Part shown: positions 23,485-32,332 of the stretch, piece by piece
Layout of the letters: the number at the start of each line of letters is the position of its first letter
How positions within the stretch are numbered: position 1 is the first letter of the stretch
NCBI GenBank assembly: GCA_021847425.1
Contig: JAJZRF010000013.1
Coordinates: forward strand, 1 to 53,314
Length of the DNA stretch: 53,314 bases
From: Deltaproteobacteria bacterium
Lineage (GTDB): Bacteria; Desulfobacterota; Desulfobulbia; Desulfobulbales; Desulfurivibrionaceae
Reading direction: 5' to 3'
Notes under the pieces: generated by a model
Database searches by the model: none
Told to the model about the DNA's origin: nothing
Seen by the model: only the letters and a program-made list of their open reading frames with translations
Program-made: the position numbers and the translations under genes

Positions 23485-26400
23485 ATGTTTGAAGAATGGC
23501 AACGCTTGGAGCAGGACGGAACCCCGGTGTATGTGCTGCCGGAAAAGCCGGACTGGTTCGTGCCGGACCACGAAGCGGATTGTCTGTTGCAGGAGCTGCA
23601 GCAAGGGAAAAATCTTATTGCCGATAACACGCCTTCCGAAAAAGATTCCGGCCACCGGATGTTGGCGGCCCAGCGGCTTGTCTCCCAGCTTGCCGGTGAC
23701 CCGGTCTCCCCGTACAGAGGCCGGGCTGAATTTCTCTCGCTGAATACCTTGAAAGAGTGCTGGTTTCACCTTACCGACCGCTGCAATCTGGCCTGCCGCC
23801 ATTGTCTCTTTGCCTCTTCCCCGGCCCAGGGCGCCGCCCTTTCCCCGGAGGCCCTGGCCCAGGGGATTTCCGAGGCCAAGGGGCTGGGCTGCACCCTCTT
23901 TTATTTCACCGGGGGCGAACCCTTTGTCTATCCGGGTTTTGTCACCATGGTGGCCCAACTGCTTGGTGATCCAAAGATTCATGTGGTGGTGCTCAGCAAT
24001 GGGTTGCTGGTCAGGGAGCATCTTGTTGAGCTGGCTTCCCTGCCCAGGGAGCGCTTCCATTTGCAGCTCAGCCTGGACGGGTTGGCGGAGCAGCATGAGT
24101 CGCTGCGGGGAAAAGACACTTTTGCCGGGCTGCTTGAAGCCTTGGGCTTGCTCAAGGAGGCGGGTTTTCCCCTGACCCTGTCCGTGGCGGTGAACCGCGC
24201 CAATGTGAAGGAGCTGGCCGAGATTGTCGCCTTTGGCGCCGGCCAGGGGATCACCAACATCCATCTGCTCTGGCATTTTGTCCGGGGCAAGGGCAGTCTT
24301 TCGCAGTTTGTTTCTCCGGCCCTGATCCTTCCCGAGCTGATCCGGGCCCAGGAGATGGCGGAACGGTGCGGGGTGCGCATCGACAATGTGGAAACCATGC
24401 GCAGCCAGGTGTTCAGCACCCCCTCCACCCGGCACGACTTGTCCAACACGGCCTGGGAGTCGCTGGCCGTGGGGCCGGACGGATTGATCTACCCCTCCCC
24501 CGCCCTGGTCGGCATTGCGGATTTGGCCTGCGGACCCCTGGCCGATGGGCTGGAAACGGTCTGGCGCCAGAGCCCGGTGCTGGAGAAGATCCGCAACTCT
24601 TCCCTTGCTGCCAGCGAGATCTATCAGGCCAATCCCCTGCGCTTTCTGGTGGGCGGCGGCGATCTGGATCACAGCTATCTGGCCGGTGGCGAGCTGGTCG
24701 GGCACGATCCCTATGTGGAGCTGTATAACACCCTGGCCCTCTGGCTGATCAGCCGGCAGGCCCGCCAATACCCCGTCCGGACAAAGGGGGAACTCCTGCT
24801 GCGCATGGGCGAGGTGCGGCATGATTGCCCGGATGGTGGTCAGGAAGTGGCGCTTACCCATTGCAACTGCGTGATCTCCCTGGCCGACGACCAGGGGCAC
24901 GCCACGGTACGGGAGTTCTACGGCCGGGCCGCGCTCACCGCCAACGAGGAAATCGTCAATCCCTTTGCCCCGGACCAGGCCCTGGCCAATTTCATCCCGG
25001 CGGATTCCCGGAAGAAATCCTATGGCTGCGGCAGCCCGGTCAAGGATGCCGAGCCGCAGCCCGGCGAGGTGCTGGTGGATCTGGGGAGCGGCAGCGGGGT
25101 CGAGTGCTTCATGGCCGCAGCCCAGGTGGGGGTGTCCGGGAGGGTGATCGGCATCGACATGACCGAGGAGATGCTCCATCTGGCCGGGGTGGCCAAGGCA
25201 ACGGTGGCGAGTCGTCTGGGCTATGACAATGTGGAGTTTAAAAAGGGGTTTCTCGAAGACATCCCTCTGGAGGACGCCACTGCCGACGTGGTGATCTCCA
25301 ACTGCGTGATAAACTTAAGCCCGGACAAGCGGCAAACCATGCATGAGATCTTTCGGATCTTAAAGCCCGGCGGCAGGCTGGTGGTGTCCGACATTGTCAC
25401 CGATGGCCCCATTCCGGTGGCCATCAAAAATAATGAGCAGTTCCGGGGCGAATGCCTGGGCGGGGCGATGCGGCAGGAGGATCTGCTGGCAATGCTCCGG
25501 TCTGCCGGTTTTGCCGGGGTCAGCCTGGTCAAGCGCTTTCCCTACCGGATCGAAGGGGAAACCCGGTTCTATTCCCTCACCTTCCGGGCCCATAGGCCTC
25601 AAGAACCGCTCCAGGTGGAGGTCATCTACCGGGGGCCGTTTGGAGCGGTGTGGACGGAAAACGGGGGGATGCTGCTCAAGGGGAGGCGCGCGACGGTGGA
25701 CTTAAGTGAGGCGGAACGCCTGGGTGACTCCCTGTTTGTCCTCGATGCCCAAGGGGCGGTGGCCAACCTGACCTTGGAGAATAGCTGCTGCGCGCCGCCG
25801 AGTGAGGTTCCTTTGCTCCAGGGCAGCGGCTGTTGCACCGGCGGGCAGGATGAGCCTGCGCCGGGCAAGATCGTTGCCCTTCCCGGCCTGCGCCAGCCGG
25901 TGAACGGTCGGTATCCGTCGGGCTGCATGGCCTGCGGCAAGGAGATCGGTTATCTCGCCCATGAGCGGGAGGTGGCCTGCCACTATTGCGGCGGAATCAA
26001 GAAAACCAATGCGCTCTGCGTCGAGGGCCATTATATCTGCGATGCCTGTCACCAGCAGGATGGTCTTTCCGCCATCCGCCTGCTCTGCGCAGAAACAAAA
26101 GAGCAGGACATGCTGGTCCTTCTGGACACCATCCGCCGCCACCCTGCCATCCCCCTGCACGGGCCGGAGCACCATGCCATGGTGCCGGGCATCATCCTGG
26201 CCACCTACCGGAACCTGGGCGGGAGAATCAGCCGGGAAGACATCCTCACCGGCATCGAGCGGGGCAGCAAGGTGCCCGGCGGGGTCTGCGGCTTTTGGGG
26301 CAATTGCGGGGCCGCAGCCGGGGTGGGTATCGCCTTCAGCGTCCTGCTTGCGGCCACGCCGCTCACTCCCAAACCCCGCCAGCAGGTGCAGGAGATCACC

Positions 26401-26628
26401 TCCCGGGTGCTGGGCGAGATCGCGCTGACCCAAGGGGCGCGCTGTTGCCAGCGGGAAACGGTTACGGCCCTGCGGGAAGCGGCGCTTCTCTCCCACCGCC
26501 TTCTGCCGGTGTCGCTCCTGGCCGAAGCGGATTTTGTCTGCAAGCAGTTTTCCGCCAACCGGGAATGCATCGGGAGCCAGTGCCCTCTGTGGAGCAAGGC
26601 GGAATCCCGTGTGGGCGGTGTACAGTGA
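23485..26628 (+). CDS. Radical SAM / ArsM-like methyltransferase / Cys-rich domain fusion
   Basis: A fusion of about 1047 residues; the ATG at 23485 has AGGGAG upstream, while ATGs 24 and 27 nt earlier do not. Domain 1 (about 80-400) is radical SAM: the cluster motif CNLACRHC gives Cys 100, 104 and 107, followed by [12 protein letters not shown] and LQLSLDG. Domain 2 (about 480-710) is a methyltransferase close to arsenite methyltransferase ArsM: YGCG at 513-516, VDLGSGSG at 531-538, [11 protein letters not shown] at about 605-615 and GECLGGA near 657. These match the arsenic-binding Cys positions of ArsM. A linker with paired Cys (SCCAPP, GCC) leads to domain 3 (about 810-1045) with CxxC pairs, [15 protein letters not shown] and [13 protein letters not shown], which I recall as DUF5714-like. 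The role is unknown; a modified organoarsenical or other methylated product is an inference. It overlaps the next gene by 4 nt. Confidence 0.88.
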   Translation: MFEEWQRLEQDGTPVYVLPEKPDWFVPDHEADCLLQELQQGKNLIADNTPSEKDSGHRMLAAQRLVSQLAGDPVSPYRGRAEFLSLNTLKECWFHLTDRCNLACRHCLFASSPAQGAALSPEALAQGISEAKGLGCTLFYFTGGEPFVYPGFVTMVAQLLGDPKIHVVVLSNGLLVREHLVELASLPRERFHLQLSLDGLAEQHESLRGKDTFAGLLEALGLLKEAGFPLTLSVAVNRANVKELAEIVAFGAGQGITNIHLLWHFVRGKGSLSQFVSPALILPELIRAQEMAERCGVRIDNVETMRSQVFSTPSTRHDLSNTAWESLAVGPDGLIYPSPALVGIADLACGPLADGLETVWRQSPVLEKIRNSSLAASEIYQANPLRFLVGGGDLDHSYLAGGELVGHDPYVELYNTLALWLISRQARQYPVRTKGELLLRMGEVRHDCPDGGQEVALTHCNCVISLADDQGHATVREFYGRAALTANEEIVNPFAPDQALANFIPADSRKKSYGCGSPVKDAEPQPGEVLVDLGSGSGVECFMAAAQVGVSGRVIGIDMTEEMLHLAGVAKATVASRLGYDNVEFKKGFLEDIPLEDATADVVISNCVINLSPDKRQTMHEIFRILKPGGRLVVSDIVTDGPIPVAIKNNEQFRGECLGGAMRQEDLLAMLRSAGFAGVSLVKRFPYRIEGETRFYSLTFRAHRPQEPLQVEVIYRGPFGAVWTENGGMLLKGRRATVDLSEAERLGDSLFVLDAQGAVANLTLENSCCAPPSEVPLLQGSGCCTGGQDEPAPGKIVALPGLRQPVNGRYPSGCMACGKEIGYLAHEREVACHYCGGIKKTNALCVEGHYICDACHQQDGLSAIRLLCAETKEQDMLVLLDTIRRHPAIPLHGPEHHAMVPGIILATYRNLGGRISREDILTGIERGSKVPGGVCGFWGNCGAAAGVGIAFSVLLAATPLTPKPRQQVQEITSRVLGEIALTQGARCCQRETVTALREAALLSHRLLPVSLLAEADFVCKQFSANRECIGSQCPLWSKAESRVGGVQ

Positions 26629-27317
26629 AGCCGGCTATTGTTGCCCCCAAAAAAGGAATCGGCAAGGCCATTGTTTTTGCCCTGTTTCTTGCCGCAATGA
26701 TTACCCTGTTTCGCTTTACCCCGGTGCGTCAATACATCTCGCCTGGCTATCTGCAAGCCCTGGTAAACTCCTTTGGCCCTTGGGGGCCGCTGGTCTTTGT
26801 GCTCCTCTATGCCGGGGGCATCTGTCTTTTTCTGCCCGCCACCCTGTTCACCGGGATCGGCGCCCTGTTGTTCGGCACTTTGCATGGGTTTTTTTACAAT
26901 GAGCTGGGCGCCATGCTCGGCGCTTCCCTGGCATTTTTCATCGGCCGTTACCTGGGTCGGGATTTTGCCGCAGGCTTGATCGGCGACCGGCTGCAGAAAT
27001 ATGATGATCGGATCGCGGCCAACGGCTTTGCCACGGTGCTCTATCTTCGCTTGATCTTTTTTCCCTTCACCCCGCTTAACTTCGGCATGGGGTTGACCAG
27101 GGTGGCCTTCCGGGAGTATTTTTTCGGCACCCTGTTTGGCATCCTTGCCGGAGGCTTTGTCCTCACCTTTTTCTTCGCCACCCTGGCCGAGGTGTGGAGA
27201 TCCGGCGACTGGTGGCAACTGGTGGGCTGGAAGTCCGCGTTCTCCCTGGCGCTCTTTGCCGGCTCTTTTTTTATTCCCAAGGTGATCCGGAAAATCAAGC
27301 CCGAGGGTGCAGGTTGA
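26625..27317 (+). CDS. TVP38/TMEM64 (VTT-domain) membrane protein
   Basis: A membrane protein of about 230 residues. The GTG start lies inside the stop of the fusion gene (GTGA), so translation is coupled. It has an N-terminal membrane helix (IVFALFLAAMITLF) and further segments around GPWGPLVFVLLYAGGICLFLP, then the VTT core: GALLFGTLHGFF, FFIGRYLGR, LYLRLIFFPFTPLNFGMGL and YFFGTLFGILAGGF. DedA/VTT proteins act on lipids or small-molecule export. Coupling to a radical SAM/ArsM-like fusion suggests export or membrane handling of its product, which is inference. mutM starts 15 nt downstream. Confidence 0.9.
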   Translation: MKPAIVAPKKGIGKAIVFALFLAAMITLFRFTPVRQYISPGYLQALVNSFGPWGPLVFVLLYAGGICLFLPATLFTGIGALLFGTLHGFFYNELGAMLGASLAFFIGRYLGRDFAAGLIGDRLQKYDDRIAANGFATVLYLRLIFFPFTPLNFGMGLTRVAFREYFFGTLFGILAGGFVLTFFFATLAEVWRSGDWWQLVGWKSAFSLALFAGSFFIPKVIRKIKPEGAG

Positions 27318-27332
27318 GAAAGGAGTTGAGTC

Positions 27333-28157
27333 ATGCCTGAACTGCCGGAAGTGGAAGTGGTCTGCCAAGGGCTTGCCCCCCTGGTGCTCAAGCGCAAAAT
27401 CCTTTCGGTTTCCTTCAGCAACAAGAGGCTGCGCAAGCCTTTTCCCAGGGCCAAGATGTATCGGCAGGTTGAGGGTTCCTTTATCCTGGGGGTGGAGCGT
27501 CGCGCCAAATACATCCTCCTGCGCCTGACCGGCAAGGCTGTCATGCTATTTCACCTTGGCATGACCGGCAAGATCGGGATCTTTGACTGCGACTCCCCCC
27601 GCCGCAAGCATGATCATCTCCGTTTTTTGTTGGATAACGGCAAGGAGATGCGTTTCAACGATGTGCGGAGGTTCGGTTGCGTCGAGGTCTTTTCCGAAAC
27701 AGAGCTGCGGAAGAATGGTCCCTTTGGAGGGCTGGGGCCGGAACCTTTTTCCGAGGATTTTTCCGCCGGCTATCTGCTGGCAAAGGCGCGGGGCAAGAGG
27801 CAGCCGGTGAAAAGTTTTCTCATGGACAACCGGGTGGTGGTGGGGTTAGGAAATATCTACGCTAACGAGACCCTTTTTGCCGCCCGCACCCACCCGCAAA
27901 CTCCGGTCAACCTGCTGTTGAAGCTGGATTGGCAGCGCATCGTCGAAAAGAGTCGGCTCATTTTGGAAAAAGCCATTGCCATGGGCGGCTCCACCATCTC
28001 CGATTACGAGAATGTCAACGGCGAGGCCGGGTATTTTCAGCTGGAGCTTGCGGTGTACGGCCGGCAGGGGCAGCCCTGCCCGCGCTGCGGCCAGCCGGTA
28101 GTACGGACCGTGTTAGGCGGGCGGGCTACGTTTTGCTGCCCTTTGTGTCAAAAATAA
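27333..28157 (+). CDS. mutM: Formamidopyrimidine-DNA glycosylase
   Basis: A 274-residue bifunctional DNA glycosylase/AP lyase that removes 8-oxoguanine. MPELPEVEVV carries the catalytic Pro2 and Glu3. MFHLGMTGK-type sequence (LFHLGMTGKI), DNRVVVGLGNIYANE, and the C-terminal zinc finger (CPRC then CCPLC) are all present. AAAGGAG lies before the ATG. It follows the VTT-protein gene at 15 nt and is probably read from the same transcript. Confidence 0.96.
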   Translation: MPELPEVEVVCQGLAPLVLKRKILSVSFSNKRLRKPFPRAKMYRQVEGSFILGVERRAKYILLRLTGKAVMLFHLGMTGKIGIFDCDSPRRKHDHLRFLLDNGKEMRFNDVRRFGCVEVFSETELRKNGPFGGLGPEPFSEDFSAGYLLAKARGKRQPVKSFLMDNRVVVGLGNIYANETLFAARTHPQTPVNLLLKLDWQRIVEKSRLILEKAIAMGGSTISDYENVNGEAGYFQLELAVYGRQGQPCPRCGQPVVRTVLGGRATFCCPLCQK

Positions 28158-28344
28158 GGAGAAAGAATATTTTTACGGGATAATGTTATTTTTTCTTTAC
28201 TCAGCCGAGGAGCGGAGGTATAAGAGGGATATTTGTCACCCCCATGACCGAGGGAAGAGTTAGCTGGGTGGTCCAAGCGTGATCACAACCAAGTGGAATG
28301 GGTTTTTGTTGTAATTATTAAAACACAAAGAGAGGAAGAGAACC

Positions 28345-28605
28345 ATGAAGTCAGTCAAAACAACCGTTGCCTTTGCCCTGATGCTGCTCCTTGCTACCGG
28401 TTTGATCGCATGCAAGAAAAGTGAAGAAGCAGTAACCCCGCCAGCCGAGCAGGCTGCTCCTGCTGCACCGGCTGCTCCTGAAGCCGCTGCTCCTGCCGCT
28501 CCTGCTGCTCCCGAAGCCGCTGCTCCTGCCGCACCTGCTGCTCCCGAGGCTGCCGCACCTGCTGCTCCTGAAGCCGCTGCTCCTGCTGCTCCTGCTTCAA
28601 AGTAA
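28345..28605 (+). CDS. Alanine/proline-repeat lipoprotein
   Basis: An 86-residue exported protein. The signal peptide MKSVKTTVAFALMLLLATGL ends in IAC with the lipobox Cys at residue 23. After a short KKSEEAVTPP linker the remainder is a repeat of AAPAAPE-type units (about residues 40-84), so the mature chain is an extended Ala-Pro rod. The DNA is a GCT/GCC/CCT minisatellite, which would allow length changes by slippage. It may be a spacer or outer-membrane tether; no enzyme domain is present. GAGAGGAAG precedes the ATG. Confidence 0.85.
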   Translation: MKSVKTTVAFALMLLLATGLIACKKSEEAVTPPAEQAAPAAPAAPEAAAPAAPAAPEAAAPAAPAAPEAAAPAAPEAAAPAAPASK

Positions 28606-28615
28606 GCTGCTTACT

Positions 28616-28647
28616 ATTCCCGGGCTGGGCTCTTCCAGCCCGGGAAT
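28616..28647 (+). terminator. Strong hairpin after the Ala/Pro lipoprotein gene
   Basis: ATTCCCGGGCTGG (28616-28628) and CCAGCCCGGGAAT (28635-28647) form a perfect 13-bp stem with a 6-nt loop, 11 nt after the stop. It lies between convergent genes; T runs are weak on both sides, so termination is likely but not certain. Confidence 0.7.
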
Positions 28648-28698
28648 GCTCGCCATTCCCCCCCCTTTTCCTCTTGTTTCAACTCCCCGGAAATAACG

Positions 28699-29862
28699 CT
28701 ATATATCCATGATCTCCAGCAGCGCCTTGGCTGCCTGGGCGAGATCCGCCGGGCTGTGATGGCTGGTAATGGAAAATCTGAGCCGCGCTGTGCCGTTGGG
28801 CACGGTGGGTGGCCTGACGGCCGTGGCGAAGATCCCCTGCTGCCGGAGGAGATGGGCCTTGTTCAACGCCGCTTTGCTCTCCCCGATGAGGATGGGGATG
28901 ATCTGCGAGGGGCCAAGATCAGCGGTGTAGCCCCCGGTACGCAGCAGCATTTTGAAATAATCGATTTTTTCATGCAGTTTGCGGCGGAGGTTTGGCTCCT
29001 GCCGGATGAGCCCCACCGCCGCCAGGGAGGCAGCGGCAACCGATGGCGGCAAGGCCGTGGAAAAGATAAAGCTCCTGGCCCGGTTGAGCAGATACTCGAT
29101 CATCTCCCGGTTTGCCGCCACATACGCGCCATAGCTGCCAAGTCCCTTGCCGAAGGTTCCCATGGCCAGATCCACCGCGCCGCTCACCCCTTCCTCTTCG
29201 CTCACCCCGCCGCCATTTTCGCCAAAAACTCCGGTGGCATGAGCCTCGTCCACCATGAGCAGGCAGCCGAACCGCTCCTTGAGCTCCACCAATTCACGCA
29301 ACGGGCAGCGGTCGCCGTCCATGCTGTAGATGGACTCCACCACGATCAGGGGTGTGGTTGCCCCTTGTTTTTTCTTGAGCAGCTCTTCGAGATGATTGAG
29401 GTCGTTGTGGTGGAAGCGCACCAGACGGGCGCCGGAGAGACGGCAGCCGTCATGGATGCTGGCATGGTTCAACCGGTCGCTGAAAACGAGGTCGTGGCGA
29501 CCCACCAGGGCGGGAATGATGCCGGTGTTGGCCATGTAGCCGGAGCCAAAGGTAAGCGCGGCCTCCTTGCCCTTGAGGCGGGCCACCGCGTCCTCCAGTT
29601 CATGGTGTATCACAAGATCGCCGCTCATCAACCGGGAAGCGCCCGAACCGGTGCCGAACCGACGCAAGGCCTGCTGGGCCGCGGCGATGAGAGCCGGATG
29701 TTCGGCAAGGGCCAGGTAATCATTGGAAGAGAAATCGAGCAGTTCCCGGTCGTCGTCTCCGGCAAGGGTGATCCGCCCATTTCCCCGGCGGATCACCGGA
29801 CGCAGACTGCGGAGCCTCCCCCCTTCCCGCTGCTGGTTCAGCCATGCCTTCAGATCGACCAT
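28699..29862 (-). CDS. bioF: 8-amino-7-oxononanoate synthase
   Basis: A 387-residue PLP enzyme of biotin synthesis joining pimeloyl thioester and alanine. LLDFSSNDYLALAEHPA and GTGSGASRLMSG are family hallmarks, MVDEAHATGVFG contains the PLP-contacting DEAHATG, and the Schiff-base lysine is in GTFGKGLGSYG. It overlaps the end of bioB by 13 nt on the same strand; bioA, bioC, bioD and bioH are not in the window. Confidence 0.95.
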   Translation of the reverse strand: MVDLKAWLNQQREGGRLRSLRPVIRRGNGRITLAGDDDRELLDFSSNDYLALAEHPALIAAAQQALRRFGTGSGASRLMSGDLVIHHELEDAVARLKGKEAALTFGSGYMANTGIIPALVGRHDLVFSDRLNHASIHDGCRLSGARLVRFHHNDLNHLEELLKKKQGATTPLIVVESIYSMDGDRCPLRELVELKERFGCLLMVDEAHATGVFGENGGGVSEEEGVSGAVDLAMGTFGKGLGSYGAYVAANREMIEYLLNRARSFIFSTALPPSVAAASLAAVGLIRQEPNLRRKLHEKIDYFKMLLRTGGYTADLGPSQIIPILIGESKAALNKAHLLRQQGIFATAVRPPTVPNGTARLRFSITSHHSPADLAQAAKALLEIMDI

Positions 29863-30782
29863 AGCTGCCTGATGTCTTCTGAAAATTTCCGGTCTGCCTC
29901 CGGGGAGCGGCCTCGCTGGGTGAGATAGCCGCCGATCATCATGCCGTCGGCGCCAGCCATGAAGGCGGAGCTTAAAAAGTCGGCCAGGGCGGATTCGCGG
30001 CCGGCGGCCAACCGGATGGCCGCCCGGGGCAGGATCAACCGGTAGAGGGCGATTGATCGGAGAATTTCCGTGATTGGCAGGGGGGCGAGGCTGGCGCAGG
30101 GCGTGCCGGGCAGGGGGATGAGGACATTGATGGGCACGGAGTCAATCCCGTATTCGGCAAGGCTCATGGCCATGGACAGACGATCCGTTTCGGATTCTCC
30201 CAGGCCGAAGATGCCGCCGCTGCAGACCGAAAGCCCGACGCCCTGGGCTGCCTTGATGGTGGCGACCCGGTCGACAAAGCTGTGGCTGGTGCAGATCCGC
30301 GGGAAGAACTCCCTTGAGGTCTCCAGGTTATGGTGGTAGCGGGAAACCCCGGCCTCCTTGAGCTGGCCAAGCTCGGCCGCGCCTAGAATGCCGAGAGAGG
30401 CGCAAACCTTGATCCCCACCTCGGTGCGGATGGCGCGGATGATTTCCAGCACCTGGGGCAGATCAGCGCTTGCCAGCCCCCTGCCGCTGGTCACCAGGGA
30501 AAAACGGCTGGCCCCGATTTTTTGGGCCTCCCGGGCGGCGCTGAGAATCTGGGCTTTGCCCAGCAGGGGATAGACCGGCGCCTCTGTCTGGTAATGGGCG
30601 GATTGCGCGCAAAAATGACAGTCTTCGCTGCATGTGCCGGATTTGGCATTGATGATGCTGCACAGGGAAAAGGAGGTTCCCCGTTGGGCAAGCTTTGTCG
30701 CCAGGGCTTGGCGCATGAGCTCGGCCAGGGGAAGTGCCTGGAGTTCGGTGATGTCGGGCGGCTGGAGATGCATGGCTTTCAC
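29850..30782 (-). CDS. bioB: Biotin synthase
   Basis: A 310-residue radical SAM enzyme that inserts sulfur into dethiobiotin. The [4Fe-4S] motif is CSEDCHFC (CxxxCxxC), and the QSAHYQTEAPVYPLL and HNLETSREFFPRICTSHSF motifs are typical. The N-terminus is short compared with some BioB. bioF overlaps its end. A 16-bp inverted repeat lies 27 nt before the start and separates it from pcnB. Confidence 0.95.
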   Translation of the reverse strand: MKAMHLQPPDITELQALPLAELMRQALATKLAQRGTSFSLCSIINAKSGTCSEDCHFCAQSAHYQTEAPVYPLLGKAQILSAAREAQKIGASRFSLVTSGRGLASADLPQVLEIIRAIRTEVGIKVCASLGILGAAELGQLKEAGVSRYHHNLETSREFFPRICTSHSFVDRVATIKAAQGVGLSVCSGGIFGLGESETDRLSMAMSLAEYGIDSVPINVLIPLPGTPCASLAPLPITEILRSIALYRLILPRAAIRLAAGRESALADFLSSAFMAGADGMMIGGYLTQRGRSPEADRKFSEDIRQLWSI

Positions 30783-30808
30783 GATAATGGGTAATTACTC
30801 AGGTGGAT

Positions 30809-30853
30809 AGACCGAAGGCTGAAGGATTTTCAGTATACTTCAGCCTTCGGTCT
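30809..30853. repeat. 16-bp inverted repeat between pcnB and bioB
   Basis: AGACCGAAGGCTGAAG (30809-30824) and CTTCAGCCTTCGGTCT (30838-30853) are perfect complements around a 13-nt loop. On the minus strand it lies about 107 nt after pcnB and just before bioB. It could terminate pcnB, serve as a bio operator, or be a dispersed repeat; it does not match the E. coli BirA operator. Confidence 0.6.
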
Positions 30854-30959
30854 TCAGCCGCCAAATCCGCTAATCCCATGAAAAATCTAAATAAATTTCG
30901 TGTTCTTTCGTGGATTTTGTGGCTAAAAAAAGCAAGTGACGGCGTAAGGCACCCACGGC

Positions 30960-32291
30960 CTATTTGAGGCCGAATATCCCGCCCTTCTTGCCGGAAAACG
31001 CAGGGGTCCGGCTTTCCGACCGGGACTGCCGGCCTTTGCCTGTTCTGGGCTTGCCGCCGCGGGGTGGCGTCGGGGAAGATACGGGTAGCGGAGCAAGATC
31101 GGCCGCCGAGCCGCCAAGGGCTTCCTGGTAAATCTGAAAGAGCAGCAATCCATCCGGGAAATAACTTTTGCGTTTCAGCCATCCGGGCCAGACCTGCTCG
31201 GCGCCGTGCCGGACAAAGGCGGGGAGATTGACCAGCAAGGAGGTGATCTCTTCCCTGGAGGCCCGCTTGACATTGAGGTGCTCCAGCTGGGAATCCACCT
31301 GGGTGCGGAGGGTGCGGGAAAAGGCAAAGGCTTCGCGCCCTTCGGCGGGCCCAGGCAAAAGATTGAAGCGGGCTTGGGCCCAGGGCAGCATGAGGAGCGC
31401 AAGCAGGAGGTGCTCCGGCAGGGGGCTGCCCTGGCCATGCAGCCGGTCAATCACCTGGCACAGGGCGAAGAGCAGGCGGGTTTCCGCCGAGGGTTCCTCC
31501 GGCTCCCGGCTGATGATCCCTTCATAGCACGGCAAAAGGAGAAAGAACAGCCCGCTGGCCACGGCAAGCCGGCACCAGGGAGCGCAGGCGCCGCCGTAAA
31601 GGTCTTTGAAGAATTCGTCCCGAACCCGGGAATCCGGGCATTGGTGCAGGGTGTCCAGGTTGTTGAGAATGGCCTGCCAGGTGCGCTCTTCAATGGTAAA
31701 ACCGCTTCTGGCCGCGTGGCGGATGGCCCGCATCATGCGGACGGGATCCCGGACAATCCGCCGGTCCGGTTCCCCGACAATGCGGACAATCCGGTTGTTG
31801 AGGTCCGCCACCCCGCCCGTGTAATCGATGATGGTGAAGTTTTCTATCTCATAGAACAGGGCGTTGATGGTGAGATCCCTGCGGAAGGCGTCTTCCGCCT
31901 CGGAGCCGAAGGTGTTGTTGTGGGCCAGCACCTCGTCCTCTTCTTTTTCCCCTTCTTCAAACTCGCTGCGGCAGCGGAGGGTGGAGACCTCGACGATCTT
32001 GCCGCCCATGAAAAAGACCTGCACCAGACGAAAGCGGCGGCCGATGATCCGGCTGTTCCGAAAAAGGGTGCGCAGCTGCCCGGGCCGGGCGTTGGTGCTG
32101 ATGTCGAAATCCTTGGGTGTTTTGCCGAGGTAGAGATCGCGCACCGCCCCGCCCACCAGGTAGGCGGAAAAACCCGCGTCGCGGAGGCGGTGCATCACCT
32201 TCAGGGCTTCGCGGTCGATATCCTTGCGGGAAATGGGGTGTTCGGCCCGGGCAATGATGAGGGGCGCCGGCAGGTCGGAGGATGGGTCCAT
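30960..32291 (-). CDS. pcnB: Poly(A) polymerase (CCA-adding enzyme superfamily)
   Basis: A protein of about 443 residues. YLVGGAVRDLYLGKTPKDFDIST carries the GG-x-RD and DxD nucleotidyltransferase motifs; RRDLTINALFYEI and PVRMMRAIRHAARSGFTIE follow. The last 30 residues are basic (PRTGKGRQSRSESR), as in poly(A) polymerase I rather than CCA-adding enzymes, and may bind RNA. The start at 32289-32291 has GGAAG upstream. Its product would add 3' poly(A) tails that speed RNA decay. Confidence 0.88.
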   Translation of the reverse strand: MDPSSDLPAPLIIARAEHPISRKDIDREALKVMHRLRDAGFSAYLVGGAVRDLYLGKTPKDFDISTNARPGQLRTLFRNSRIIGRRFRLVQVFFMGGKIVEVSTLRCRSEFEEGEKEEDEVLAHNNTFGSEAEDAFRRDLTINALFYEIENFTIIDYTGGVADLNNRIVRIVGEPDRRIVRDPVRMMRAIRHAARSGFTIEERTWQAILNNLDTLHQCPDSRVRDEFFKDLYGGACAPWCRLAVASGLFFLLLPCYEGIISREPEEPSAETRLLFALCQVIDRLHGQGSPLPEHLLLALLMLPWAQARFNLLPGPAEGREAFAFSRTLRTQVDSQLEHLNVKRASREEITSLLVNLPAFVRHGAEQVWPGWLKRKSYFPDGLLLFQIYQEALGGSAADLAPLPVSSPTPPRGGKPRTGKGRQSRSESRTPAFSGKKGGIFGLK

Positions 32292-32332
32292 GGGATCTTC
32301 CGGGCAGGAGAGCACTGTGGCGGTGCTCCTGT

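Noticed and set aside
23449..25179. A 576-residue minus-strand open frame opposite the radical SAM fusion gene
   Set aside because: Composition and position mark it as antisense to a gene with clear motifs; it contains no recognisable domain.
30799..31182. A 127-residue minus-strand frame overlapping the 3' end of pcnB
   Set aside because: It overlaps pcnB and the 16-bp inverted repeat and lacks any motif or ribosome binding site.
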